Under the pieces are notes generated by a model. That model did no database searches. It saw nothing but the letters and a program-made list of their open reading frames with translations, and was not told the DNA's origin. A stretch of 64,000 nt of DNA from the NCBI GenBank assembly GCA_023391415.1, contig JAEWAY010000036.1, forward strand, positions 248,001 to 312,000, given 5' to 3'. This stretch comes from Bacteroidota bacterium. Its GTDB lineage: Bacteria; Bacteroidota; Bacteroidia; Cytophagales; Cytophagaceae. This document shows, in pieces, positions 29,301 through 37,157 of the stretch. Every line of letters starts with the position of its first letter. Positions within the stretch are counted from its first letter, which is position 1. A program made the position numbers and the translations under genes.

Positions 29301-30255
29301 CGGAACCGACAATAAGATTGGCGTTATCAGCCCCATTATGGACGATCGCGTGCTTATCCGTGTTAAACGACAACAGATCAAGGCTCGCGGGAGGCACACA
29401 GCAACCAGCCGTTTGTTTCATAGCCGCCGGTGTATTTACCGGCGCGCAGGTCACTGTAAAATCCCAGTCATATATGACCGAATAATTTGATCCGGATATA
29501 TTAGCCGCTCCCAAGGCGATCGCCAGAGGGCCTACAGTTTGGGCGGGAGGCTGCTGCGCCGCGTATAATAATCCATCTACGGAAACGCCGCTGCCTCCTG
29601 TCGGATTCGTATTAATCGTAAGGGTGTGATTTCCAGCCGAGACGTTAAAATTGACCGGAACTTCAATCATATAGTAATTGCCGCTTATATGGGTAGCCGA
29701 CAAGGTAGAAAAAGAATACACCGCTGATCCAGTCGATCCAGCCATTACTTGTATTTTGTACTGCCTGCCTGGCGTATTCAGTATTACCGGCACCTTGACG
29801 GAGTTGAGTCTGATTGATTCCGAAAGGGAGAAACTCATCCCGAATGTACCTGTTCCATTGGAAAAAGCAGGCGGAGTAGTCGGCTGATTGACGGCCTGAT
29901 ACCGAACTCTTTTTACATAAGTATAAGAGATTCCCGCGGCCGGATCCGCCAAATCAGCCTCCCGTACCCTGAAAGGAGAATAAAACTCCGGCGTGGTCAA
30001 GGAGTCCAATCGTATCGATCCGGCCTTTATAATGTGTCCATTCGCGTCCAGGTCGGCGGCGGTATACGTCTCTCCATTATAGTTATACCAGGTATAACTG
30101 GCGTTGGGAGTAGGATGGTCAAATTCCCATTTGGCATAGGTATTTTCACACCAATCAGTTACCGTGATATCTTCCGGACCACATTGGGCATGAGCGCCGT
30201 AGTAGGCGACACCCAGCAACACGCCTAACAGCAAAAAAAACTTTCCGCTATACAT
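23329..30255 (-). CDS. Large adhesin-like protein, T9SS type B cargo
   Basis: A 2308-residue secreted protein with signal peptide MYSGKFFLLLGVLLGVAYYG. The first half (about 1-1300) holds modules resembling carbohydrate-binding or jelly-roll domains, such as LDNIAFGGYST and FALDDFSLSPLTG with GNLILNGDFENS. Then come Ig/PKD-like repeats with TICSGS, YFYQWERS and SYRRLD motifs; three of these are nearly identical 94-residue units. Further modules are of the ASLICxG and VYVVLTSSLPC type. The C-terminus has a complete type B sorting domain: VIIPNVVTPNGDGLNDVW, VKIYNRWGNIVWES and LPDGTYFYVIDL. It is likely anchored on the surface and used for adhesion or gliding. The PorP/SprF gene follows in the same direction and is presumably its export partner. 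The start is clear from the signal peptide. Confidence 0.93.
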   Translation of the reverse strand: MYSGKFFLLLGVLLGVAYYGAHAQCGPEDITVTDWCENTYAKWEFDHPTPNASYTWYNYNGETYTAADLDANGHIIKAGSIRLDSLTTPEFYSPFRVREADLADPAAGISYTYVKRVRYQAVNQPTTPPAFSNGTGTFGMSFSLSESIRLNSVKVPVILNTPGRQYKIQVMAGSTGSAVYSFSTLSATHISGNYYMIEVPVNFNVSAGNHTLTINTNPTGGSGVSVDGLLYAAQQPPAQTVGPLAIALGAANISGSNYSVIYDWDFTVTCAPVNTPAAMKQTAGCCVPPASLDLLSFNTDKHAIVHNGADNANLIVGSGDPANYFAWYLNGILVPAASGTGKMTYATNQTGTWEVREVRSQANLDNPSCYASRSLVLHERQIFASIVSAPSTSPLCIGDQWVLSGTGSNNLSWTTARGSLSPATGNTTTYMATEVGSATITLTGDVVTGNLILNGDFENSALDQAVSTQMPYASNPTGSDGVYTITADALNNGAWSNTDWSLNNNRPTTKGNPGRFMLINGTDNATAKPLIWGQNVSVTPGKEYVFSFDLASVSYIVSNNMTDYNATPTAPWRDVVLEIYINGVSQGTASTDFGANGGLDAVGKWMNHAFPWTAGSTETQATLEIRQITPANEPRGYDYGLDNIAFGGYSTQTDEISIGPITDCSSITASASACIDDTLSELTATLTGGLVFDRWENEAGQVVGTDNPLRVKSTVAETYTGYAFLVAGNVLDNGDFESGNVGFISGSPQYYSYVTSMPAGANNSYVVSNQTNAGNGAWLNLVPPVGGTRMFSADAKGPVGQKIIAWTFEADAGDQFLFSGWAANQHIDYQNNPNNSTPTGWIGVSITGGTPNSATDPLLVDFDLPKNNLWHQRSAIWTAPSTGTFTLYLQDLRGSNGGGNDFALDDFSLSPLTGIVKTAIATTPVCNPCLGIAPELASANVCAGLACFTIDTTGSTALDNTAFDWYASETGGARLSAPAGQNPFCIDVSNLTKSGSDYQIWVEDKRIYEGMVGAKPSCTYNYDNVDKYHQEIVVYRDITLSELKFMAKGHSIGNKTTRLQVYTHDPSRNSNNGGPSNTLYREDNVGVSYTIANQNVPIEVTYSLPANFTLAGSPEGTRYWIRLAGGDQVGVMQNCGGLPVTDNVPDEQIIDLRRTTDYGNNPTSNNFGTTYDIKFNYKSRFNCGRFQLTVSDDESCPCAPPVSVDINPAFDMDTILCAGTDLTLSAAYTLDAAPLNGYTYIWLKKNATGLDTLQGPTSLSATPVSGTLEYDITTIAASDAGQYILRIEDGSAGSGACSIEDTLELIVSLPVGAGTIGSDTTICSGSVPSPLEGVSLPTGGTGTYFYQWERSEDGGSSWSAISGATGEDYTLGALSATTSYRRLDSSGVCPSVATNEVVITVTDPVVAGTIGSDTTICSGSVPFPLEGVSLPIGGTGTYFYQWERSEDAGSTWEAISGATAEDYAPGALIATTSYRRLDSSGVCPSVATNEVAITVTDPVVAGTIGNAQTICSGSVPSPLEGVSLPTGGTGTYFYQWERSVDAGSTWEAISGATAEGYAPGALTATTSYRRIDSSGVCSNVATNSVTITVWPVVVAGSITGEATVCSGNALPAPISELAAPGGGDGIYTYQWQYSTDGLTGWTSIPGATSASYNPPSSELTATIYYRRMDASAMCEAQPTNIVEITVNAGISAGTIGGDQEICHNTIPLALDMLTPPTGITSSAVTTWEQSVDNGLNWTVISGETNDNLVFNQPLTTSMLIRKRVLDSSLPLPCNVAVSPEVSIVTRPALVVGVISGDQEICEGQQPATLTGTGAAGGDGAYTYLWQSSVDGGVNWTNAIGINNDQTYAPATLMEATLFRRLDNDGLGCGPLNSNSVEVRVVPNLPVSVSINDPGEGCPGTSLTFIAAPLNEGSSPVYRWMVNGVDQSVSGSQFTSGALSHNDVVRVELVSSLLCKTGSPALSNDVVVKVTSAVTPEVSLNDPGRMCVGTSVTFTPVSNGGGNSTYEWFVNGQLVATSHHLAPSFTPSTLENGDEVYVVLTSSLPCATQPTAVSNKVVMRYADHPALVIHQSDTTICEGDLLILTTTFNSGNGSLTWYQAGQAVAMNTDKLNVSASGVFTVGINNGVCPEAYSDEVRVEVVKRPLADAGPDMYVKENDLVQLNAKGDGVYLWSPATGLSDPAILNPVLTATNTITYTLTVSDPGERCFSTDEVTIIVEKPVIIPNVVTPNGDGLNDVWEIENMGGFPNATVKIYNRWGNIVWESHGYTERWGGTNRHGQLLPDGTYFYVIDLHSNVYSESITGYVQIIK
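25468..26313 (-). repeat. Three tandem 282-bp repeats inside the adhesin gene
   Basis: Units 26313-26032, 26031-25750 and 25749-25468 each encode 94 residues beginning TIGSDTTICSG or TIGNAQTICSG. They are nearly identical even at synonymous sites, for example the stretch reading CCCACTGGTAGAAATAAGTA recurs in phase. The neighbouring modules on both sides are far more diverged. Confidence 0.85.
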
Positions 30256-30826
30256 AAGCCACTGTCTTTATTTTTTTATAATCAGAAATCAAGTATATGA
30301 AATAGTGTACTTCACAGTACACGGAATTCTTGCCAGCATATCATCAGACATAAGCACAAGCGCTACGACATGGCTCATGGCCCGATCATATTATTCTACC
30401 AAGTCGCGACCCATTTTGAGAGGGGAATAAAGGGGATAAGGGCCGCGAACTTTCAATCAATCATATAATTATTGCAATCAACTAGGTAGAAGTATAATTA
30501 TTTTGATATAATACGACTATTAATATAAAATAGTTATAATTATGTAACCTCAACGTTATTATTCAGTAAAACCTGATTGGTATAAGAAAAATATTTTCCA
30601 AGATCACACATACGATATCAATACTTATTATTGTATAATAATCAACAACATACACATCGATTAACCAAAACACGCGCTTAGCGCGCTCACCACTTCGGTC
30701 GCAAAAGTTTTTTGCTACTTATTCACGATAATCATAGATTTGAAAAAACAACACCGAATCGATCAACCCGAATGATCACATACCCCACGTCACTCGAAAC
30801 ATAACCTAATACATTATTATATTTTC
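30256..30826. other. AT-rich divergent intergenic region
   Basis: No coding frame is convincing in these 571 bases between the divergent adhesin and dehydrogenase genes. It holds a perfect hairpin GTGTACT-TCAC-AGTACAC at 30305-30322, close to the adhesin start, a CGCGCTTAGCGCG palindrome near 30674 and the promoter at 30712. Confidence 0.6.
30712..30742 (+). promoter_or_regulatory. Promoter of the sugar dehydrogenase/PA14 gene
   Basis: TTG at 30712-30714, then a 20-bp spacer, then TAGATTTG at 30735-30742: an exact Bacteroidota-type -33/-7 pair. A transcript would begin about 80 bp before the ATG. Confidence 0.65.
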
Positions 30827-33466
30827 ATGAAACGATTCTTTTCGATGGTTCTCCTGACTCTCTGGCTTTCCAGCGGCCTGTCCGCCAATCTTCCGGAGGG
30901 GTTTATAGAACAGGTAATCTTAGAAAACATTGACCCTGTAGGTCTGGCTATTACTCCGGACGGACGAGTATTGGTAGCCGAAAAAAACGGTATCATCCGG
31001 ATTATTTACGACGGAGTCCTACAGCCCGATCCTTTTCTACAAGTCAACGCGGACAACTACAACGAACGAGGGCTACAAAACATCATACTGGATCCCGATT
31101 TCGAATTCAACAATTATCTGTACGTATTTTATACTACTCCCGCTGGGCACAACCGGGTTTCCCGATTTACCGCCAGTGGCAATTTCGCGTTGCCGGGTAG
31201 CGAAACAGTTCTTTTTGAAAGTGATCATATCAACAATGGCTCCATTCATAATGGGGGATCCATGGCGATCAAAGACGGTCAATTGTATATAGGAATTGGG
31301 GAAGTCGGATATCCCGACAACTCAAGCAACATGAACAATACCCTTGGTAAAGTATCGCGAATCAATCTGGATGGTTCCATTCCGGAAGACAATCCATATT
31401 ATCATACATTAAATGGGAATAATCGAGCGATTTACGCGTACGGATTCCGTAATCCGTTTTCCATGGATATTCACCCTATTACCGGACAAATTATGGTCAA
31501 CGATGTAGGAGGAGGAAAATACGAGGAAGTAAACCTGTTAAAGCCCGGCAAAAACTATGGATGGCCCGCTATTGAAGGATATCCGGAATCTTGGCAGACT
31601 GAGCCCGCTGACCATGAACCGCCTTTTTACGCGTATACGCATGACGATGGCAGGTGCGCGATTGTCGGAGCGGCTTTTTATCAACCGGATCTGCCAAGTT
31701 TTCCAGAACAATACTGGGGAAAATACTTCTTTGGTGAATATTGTAGTGGTGAAATGTTTTTCTTGAATCCGGAAGACGGTTCGGTACAAACCTTCGGAAC
31801 AAACTTCAACAGACTTGTGGCTATCCGTGTCGCTGAGGATGGTCAAATATATTATTTGCAGCGGGCGGGAGTCGGCGACGGATCCATTGGGGACAATACT
31901 TCTACCAATCAAGGATCGCTGGTCCTTATAAGCTATAGTGGAAGCGGCGCTCCTTTTATATCGAGACAGCCTCGAAACCAGACCATCGTCGTAGGGGAAG
32001 ACGCTGAATTTACTGTATATGGCGCTGGTAAAGCCCCATTGAGCTATGAGTGGAAAGTAAACGGCAATATTGTAGGCGGCGACTCAGCCCGTCTGGTAAT
32101 ATCCAATACGGATATGTCGATGAACAACGCGAGCGTCGTTGTCACTATTAGCAACGAAGTTGAAGCCGTATCCTCCCATCCGGCTGTTCTTACTGTTGTA
32201 AATAATACGCGGCCAGTACCGGTTATCGAACTTCCCACAGGCATGGATAAATACGCGGCCGGAAGCACTATTTATATGAAAGGCGGCGCTTCCGACGCGG
32301 AAGATGGCGAGCTAGGCAGCGATCGCCTGTCATGGCATATTGATTTTCACCATGATACTCATACACATCCGGCCATGCTTTCCACATCCGGCAAAGAGCT
32401 AACATACGAAATTCCAAGAATTGGTGAAACTTCCGATAACGTATGGTATAGAGTATATCTCAAAGCGACCGATAGTCATGGTTTTTCACAAACATCTTTT
32501 GTAAACGTATATCCTCAAAAGTCTCAATTTACCATCCAGACCATACCTCCCGGGTCTCCCGTAAAGCTGGAAGGAAAAGAAATAAACAAGGACACAACGG
32601 TAACAAGCGTAGTAGGAATTACCAGAGTATTGAACGCGGATAAGCACACGATCAAGGGTGACAATATCTATACCTTCGAAAACTGGGGGCCGGAATCTCG
32701 GATGCCGATATATCTATTCGACGTTATCGAAAAAGATACCACATATACCGCCCATTTCTCCGTTCGTCCACTTGGACAGGGCGATGGTCTGAATACCTAT
32801 TATTACAACAACGAATATAAATTCCATAATCATTTGCCTGACATCGCTACCAAAGGCAATATAAATTTCAACTGGGGTCCCGATAGTCCTGAAGGAATGC
32901 CCGCGGATAAATTTTACGCCCGCTTCGATGGCTGGATACTTCCTGTATTCAGTGGGGATTATATATTCTACGCCGCCCATGATGATGGAGTCAGGCTATC
33001 GGTAAACTATGAGGAACTATTCGATGACTGGACCGATTATGCCGTAAGGGAACATTCCGGAACAATTTATCTGGAGGAAGACGTATTTTATCCCATCACT
33101 CTCGAATTCTATGAAAATGAAGGAGACGCCATCATAGAACTATACTGGAGCGCGACCTATCTTCCCAAAGAAATTATACCGGTCCGCCAATTATATTCCA
33201 CGGAGATTGTAACTTCCATACCAGAGAACGGCGCCGAGACGCTTCATTTATATCCTAACCCATGTGAAACCCTGCTGCGTATCAAGTCTATCGAGAATGA
33301 CTGGGATCATATTCTTATTAAGAACTACGCGGGTGTAACCGTAGCTGAATTCCCAGGCAGTGTGGTAAACATTCCTCTCAACGTTTCAAATCTCCATACT
33401 GGGTTTTATATCCTCGAAGCAAGAAACGCGCATACGACCTCGAGAAAGAAATTCTTTAAGAAATAA
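30827..33466 (+). CDS. PQQ-type sugar dehydrogenase domain with Ig and PA14 domains, T9SS type A cargo
   Basis: An 879-residue secreted multidomain protein with a signal peptide ending near LSANLPEG. Residues about 25-370 form a glucose/sorbosone dehydrogenase-like propeller (GLAITPDGRVLVAEKNG, IHNGGSMAIKDGQLYIGIGE, NPFSMDIHPITGQIMVNDVG, NYGWPAIEGYPE). About 375-465 is an Ig-like domain (SRQPRNQTIVVGEDAEF). A PKD-like segment and a second beta module follow, and about 655-790 is a PA14 domain (FDGWILPVFSGDYIFYAAHDDGVRL). The last 75 residues are a type A sorting domain (LHLYPNPCETLLRI ... GFYILEARN). The probable role is oxidation or binding of extracellular carbohydrate; enzyme activity and PQQ dependence are not established. 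Confidence 0.9.
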   Translation: MKRFFSMVLLTLWLSSGLSANLPEGFIEQVILENIDPVGLAITPDGRVLVAEKNGIIRIIYDGVLQPDPFLQVNADNYNERGLQNIILDPDFEFNNYLYVFYTTPAGHNRVSRFTASGNFALPGSETVLFESDHINNGSIHNGGSMAIKDGQLYIGIGEVGYPDNSSNMNNTLGKVSRINLDGSIPEDNPYYHTLNGNNRAIYAYGFRNPFSMDIHPITGQIMVNDVGGGKYEEVNLLKPGKNYGWPAIEGYPESWQTEPADHEPPFYAYTHDDGRCAIVGAAFYQPDLPSFPEQYWGKYFFGEYCSGEMFFLNPEDGSVQTFGTNFNRLVAIRVAEDGQIYYLQRAGVGDGSIGDNTSTNQGSLVLISYSGSGAPFISRQPRNQTIVVGEDAEFTVYGAGKAPLSYEWKVNGNIVGGDSARLVISNTDMSMNNASVVVTISNEVEAVSSHPAVLTVVNNTRPVPVIELPTGMDKYAAGSTIYMKGGASDAEDGELGSDRLSWHIDFHHDTHTHPAMLSTSGKELTYEIPRIGETSDNVWYRVYLKATDSHGFSQTSFVNVYPQKSQFTIQTIPPGSPVKLEGKEINKDTTVTSVVGITRVLNADKHTIKGDNIYTFENWGPESRMPIYLFDVIEKDTTYTAHFSVRPLGQGDGLNTYYYNNEYKFHNHLPDIATKGNINFNWGPDSPEGMPADKFYARFDGWILPVFSGDYIFYAAHDDGVRLSVNYEELFDDWTDYAVREHSGTIYLEEDVFYPITLEFYENEGDAIIELYWSATYLPKEIIPVRQLYSTEIVTSIPENGAETLHLYPNPCETLLRIKSIENDWDHILIKNYAGVTVAEFPGSVVNIPLNVSNLHTGFYILEARNAHTTSRKKFFKK

Positions 33467-33470
33467 GTAT

Positions 33471-33510
33471 TCCGCGAGGCCTTCCTGATTATCGGGGAAA
33501 GCCTCACGGA
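33471..33510 (+). terminator. Terminator after the PA14 dehydrogenase gene
   Basis: TCCGCGAGGC (33471) pairs with GCCTCACGGA (33501) with one mismatch and is followed by TTTT. It lies 4 bp after the stop codon. Confidence 0.65.
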
Positions 33511-33610
33511 TTTTACAGATCATTTATATTCATAAAGCTTTTCAGAAAAAACGTTCAAGTTTCATTAAAATTTATCATTTTTGCCGCTTTAATAGTTTGA
33601 TTGAATCGAA

Positions 33611-34567
33611 ATGAAGAAATTTCCTTATACAGAGAAAATAGATACCCGTTCGGGCTTTGGCGCCGGACTGCTGGAAGTAGGCAAATCCAATCCCAATGTT
33701 GTCGCCCTCTGCGCCGACCTTACCGGCTCTTTAAAAATGAACGCGTTTGAAAAAGAGTTTCCTGACAGGTTTTTTCAGGTAGGAATCGCCGAAGCCAATA
33801 TGATGGGGCTCGCCGCCGGAATGACTATTGGCGGTAAAATACCATATACCGGTACATTCGCCAACTTCTCCACCGGACGCGTCTTTGATCAGATTCGTCA
33901 ATCGATCGCCTACTCTGGCAAAAACGTAAAAATATGCGCCTCCCACGCGGGACTTACACTCGGTGAGGACGGAGCGACTCATCAAATCCTGGAAGACATC
34001 GGCATGATGAAAATGCTGCCTCACATGGTCGTCATCAATCCATGCGATTACAATCAAACCAAGGCGGCGACCATCGCTATCGCCGAATATGTCGGTCCGG
34101 TATATTTACGTTTTGGCCGTCCTGCCATACCCAACTTTACACCGGCGGATCAGAAATTTGAGATCGGAAAAGCCATCCTGCTCAATGAAGGCGCGGACGT
34201 AACTATCATCGCCACCGGTCACCTTGTATGGGAAGCGATTAAAGCGGGTGAGATTCTGGAAGCAAAAGGCGTAAGCGCGGAAATCATCAATATCCATACA
34301 ATAAAGCCACTTGACGAGGAAGCGGTATTGGCCTCAGCGTCCAAAACAAAATGTGTCGTAACAGCCGAAGAACACCAGATGTTGGGTGGACTTGGTGAGA
34401 GCGTAGCCGGTCTGCTCGCGCGAAAGCTTCCTCTGCCAATAGAAATGGTCGCGGTAAACGATTCATTCGGAGAAAGTGGAAAACCAGACTTGTTGATGAA
34501 AAAGTATGGCCTTACAGCCGACAATATTGTCGAGTCTGCCCTAAAAGCCATTCAGCGGAAAAAATAA
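33611..34567 (+). CDS. Transketolase, C-terminal subunit
   Basis: A 318-residue protein that contains the pyrimidine-binding and C-terminal domains of transketolase. Motifs: GLLEVGKSNPNVVALCADLTG, FQVGIAEANMMGLAAGM (catalytic Glu in GIAEAN), YTGTFANFSTGRVFDQIRQS, HAGLTLGEDGATHQ, VYLRFGRPAIP and ADVTIIATGHLVWEA. It pairs with the TPP-binding half at 16342-17205 to give one active site at the dimer interface. The two genes are separated by about 16.4 kb. It stands alone between a dehydrogenase gene and a strong terminator, so it is probably transcribed independently. Confidence 0.95.
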   Translation: MKKFPYTEKIDTRSGFGAGLLEVGKSNPNVVALCADLTGSLKMNAFEKEFPDRFFQVGIAEANMMGLAAGMTIGGKIPYTGTFANFSTGRVFDQIRQSIAYSGKNVKICASHAGLTLGEDGATHQILEDIGMMKMLPHMVVINPCDYNQTKAATIAIAEYVGPVYLRFGRPAIPNFTPADQKFEIGKAILLNEGADVTIIATGHLVWEAIKAGEILEAKGVSAEIINIHTIKPLDEEAVLASASKTKCVVTAEEHQMLGGLGESVAGLLARKLPLPIEMVAVNDSFGESGKPDLLMKKYGLTADNIVESALKAIQRKK

Positions 34568-34585
34568 ATTCATCCAAAGTCCTTT

Positions 34586-34628
34586 AAAAAACCTTAAAGT
34601 TCATTGTTAATGAACTTTAAGGTTTTTT
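34586..34628 (+). terminator. Strong terminator after the transketolase C-subunit
   Basis: A 20-bp inverted repeat around AACCTTAAAGTTCATT and its complement, ending in a T run. It overlaps the 5' extension of the next open frame (to 34604), which supports ATG 34667 as the real start of the aminotransferase. Confidence 0.85.
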
Positions 34629-34666
34629 ATTTAATAAAAATCGTTCAGCCATACTTATTCCTTTTC

Positions 34667-35851
34667 ATGAATACTCGCCAACTATTCCTCAACCATTTAG
34701 CCCAAACGTCCGGCGCGCCGCTCATGCTCGAAATAGAAAAAGCGGAAGGCGTATTTATGTACGATAAACAAGGGCGCGAAATCATCGACTTGATTTCAGG
34801 GATCGGAGTAAGCAACGTAGGCCACCGACATCCCAACGTCATGAACGCTATACACGAACAATCCCAAAAATACCTTCACCTGATGGTATACGGAGAGTTT
34901 GTACAAGCTCCTCAGGTCCGACTGGCAGCCGCGTTATGCGAGACGCTCCCCGATCCTTTATCCTCGGTTTATTTTGTCAATTCAGGCAGCGAAGCGGTAG
35001 AAGGCGCGGTAAAACTTGCCAAACGTTATACCGGACGACAGGAAATCATTTCCTTTCGCCAAGCTTATCACGGATCTACCCAAGGCGCACTTTCTCTCAA
35101 TGGCGATGAGTCTATTAAGCGTAATTTCAGACCTTTGATTCCTTGCGTCAAGCACCTCGAATACAACCATATTGAAGCTCTCAGCGAAATAACTAGCCGC
35201 ACGGCCGCTGTAATCATAGAAACTATACAGGGCGAAGCTGGTGTCAGAATACCTCATCCGGATTATTTACCAACACTCGCCCGGATATGTCAAAAAAAGG
35301 GCGCGTTGCTTATTGTAGACGAAATTCAGACTGGCTTTGGGCGCACCGGTAAGTTCTGGGCTTTTGAACATTATCATATCATACCGGATATCGTTGTCAG
35401 CGCCAAAGGCATGGGGGGCGGTATGCCTATAGGAGCCTTTATCAGCTCCAAAGAGATTATGAGCGTACTCACCACCAATCCGATACTGGGACATATTACT
35501 ACCTTTGGAGGACATCCGCTCAGTTGCGCCGCGTCGCTCGCGACACTTGAAACGATTCTGAATGAAAAGCTCATGGAAAAGGTTGAGTCTAAAGCCGCTT
35601 TATTCCGCGACCGGCTCCAACACCCCGCTATCCGGTCTATCCGCGACAAGGGGCTTATGATGGCTGTAGAGTTTGACTCTTTCGCGAAGCTCAAGCCAAT
35701 CATAGATACGGCGATCAAATTGGGAGTCCTTACCGACTGGTTTCTATTCAATGACAATTCCATGCGCGTAGCTCCGCCTTTGATCATTAGTGAGGATGAA
35801 ATCCATGAGGCCTGCGATAAATTACTGGAAGCGATTGAAAGAAATCAGTAA
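34667..35851 (+). CDS. Class III aminotransferase (acetylornithine/aspartate aminotransferase family)
   Basis: A 394-residue PLP enzyme. Typical motifs are DLISGIGVSNVGHRHPNV, VYFVNSGSEAVEGAVKLAKRYTGR and AYHGSTQGALSLNGD. VIIETIQGEAGVRIP, LLIVDEIQTGFGRTGKFWAFEH (PLP-contacting Asp), VSAKGMGGGMPIGAF with the catalytic Lys in SAKG, and FGGHPLSCAASLATLE follow. The family transfers amino groups between omega-amino substrates such as acetylornithine, GABA or ornithine and a keto acid; the substrate cannot be told here. A terminator hairpin ends at 34628, so the start is ATG 34667, not the in-frame codon at 34604. It is followed 40 bp later by a lipoprotein gene in the same direction. Confidence 0.94.
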   Translation: MNTRQLFLNHLAQTSGAPLMLEIEKAEGVFMYDKQGREIIDLISGIGVSNVGHRHPNVMNAIHEQSQKYLHLMVYGEFVQAPQVRLAAALCETLPDPLSSVYFVNSGSEAVEGAVKLAKRYTGRQEIISFRQAYHGSTQGALSLNGDESIKRNFRPLIPCVKHLEYNHIEALSEITSRTAAVIIETIQGEAGVRIPHPDYLPTLARICQKKGALLIVDEIQTGFGRTGKFWAFEHYHIIPDIVVSAKGMGGGMPIGAFISSKEIMSVLTTNPILGHITTFGGHPLSCAASLATLETILNEKLMEKVESKAALFRDRLQHPAIRSIRDKGLMMAVEFDSFAKLKPIIDTAIKLGVLTDWFLFNDNSMRVAPPLIISEDEIHEACDKLLEAIERNQ

Positions 35852-35891
35852 ACATTAAGCGATAAAAACCATTTTTCTGCTATAGCCACCT

Positions 35892-37157
35892 ATGCGAACA
35901 ATTATTATACTATTGATAGCGGCAGGCATAGCGGGATGCCGAAAAACCCCATCCATTACGATTATGGAAAATTCCATGACCGAATCAGATGGCCGGTTTG
36001 AGGAAGCGGAAACGACGTTTTCCTTTAGCGAAGCGTCTGTCTCCGAGAAAAAAGGACGAAGCGACGAAGTCTACGAAGTGCTCCGGATAGCGAAAGCCGC
36101 GGGCGTACTTACAGACAATATGGCGGATTCCCTGTCCAGATTAAACGATAAAAATCTGCTCGAAAGCAATTTCGACATCGTACGGCATAGTCCGAAAGCC
36201 TTTATGTTCAATACCGACACCTTTTCCGTCCCGTTTCCCCTTTATTACAATTATCTTATTGACAGCATTCTCCGAAGATCGATGCAGAGTAATTACATGA
36301 TCCGCGTAAAAGAAACGACGGAAGACATGGCCAATTTAAAAAAAGCGAGTATTGAAATAATACTGGACTCACATCTTTATCATCAGGAAGTATACCTCGA
36401 TTCATCATTAGGATCTCTTGACGAAAACTTTTACCAGATCGTCAATCAGACACTGAGCGCGCTCGGCCACCCATACCGGTACTACCTGATCCGAAAGATC
36501 ATGGAATACACGCATAAAAACAACTATTACTACGGAACGGACAACAAAGAGTACGCGGTAATATGGCTTGATAAACCTACCGCGTTGGCCCTGCATCAAT
36601 TTTCCAACGTGATCAACCTGAGTGTGGAAGACCATCGAAAGTCGCTCGACGGGGAGACCGTAAAAACCATGCTCTACACGCTGGATTCAGCTTCATTCTT
36701 CCCCCCCTATACAGATATCGCATACGAACATGATCAGTTGATAAAAAAAATCTTGTATGATGTTCGGGATATTTTTTTTCATTGCCTTCCTCTGAGGCGA
36801 TGCTTTACTCCTTTTTCCTCACATTTCGAACAGAGTTACCAGCGCGTCGTCGATTCGCTCAGTTCCCTTTCCGGCGTAAAACTACAAACGCGTTTTCCCG
36901 TCGGATCACCTGTATCATTCACTCCGCACGAAACGGAAATATCGATTGAAATCAACAATACACCTTATACCTCCACGTTAACAAACGGATATGATCGCGT
37001 CAATATCGAGGGACTTTTGCAGCTTATCAACACGGCGTTAAATAAAGAACATATGGATGGCAACTTTTACCTGCTGAATAATAAAAGCGTAGACTACTGC
37101 TACATATTTATGACAGGCGAACAGGTTGACCTGGTCAATCGGCTCCTACAAAAATAA
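35892..37157 (+). CDS. Hypothetical lipoprotein
   Basis: A 421-residue protein with a short lipoprotein signal: MRTIIILLIAAGIAGC, lipobox IAGC with Cys at residue 16. The body is alpha/beta with many aromatic residues. Two segments look like paired halves: SYQRVVDSLSSLSG and DLVNRLLQK at the C-terminus follow KLQTRFPVGSP, and EIILDSHLYHQEVY begins the middle region. I recognise no family. It overlaps the DUF4112 gene by one base (TAATG), so the two are translationally coupled and probably act together at the envelope. Confidence 0.75.
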   Translation: MRTIIILLIAAGIAGCRKTPSITIMENSMTESDGRFEEAETTFSFSEASVSEKKGRSDEVYEVLRIAKAAGVLTDNMADSLSRLNDKNLLESNFDIVRHSPKAFMFNTDTFSVPFPLYYNYLIDSILRRSMQSNYMIRVKETTEDMANLKKASIEIILDSHLYHQEVYLDSSLGSLDENFYQIVNQTLSALGHPYRYYLIRKIMEYTHKNNYYYGTDNKEYAVIWLDKPTALALHQFSNVINLSVEDHRKSLDGETVKTMLYTLDSASFFPPYTDIAYEHDQLIKKILYDVRDIFFHCLPLRRCFTPFSSHFEQSYQRVVDSLSSLSGVKLQTRFPVGSPVSFTPHETEISIEINNTPYTSTLTNGYDRVNIEGLLQLINTALNKEHMDGNFYLLNNKSVDYCYIFMTGEQVDLVNRLLQK

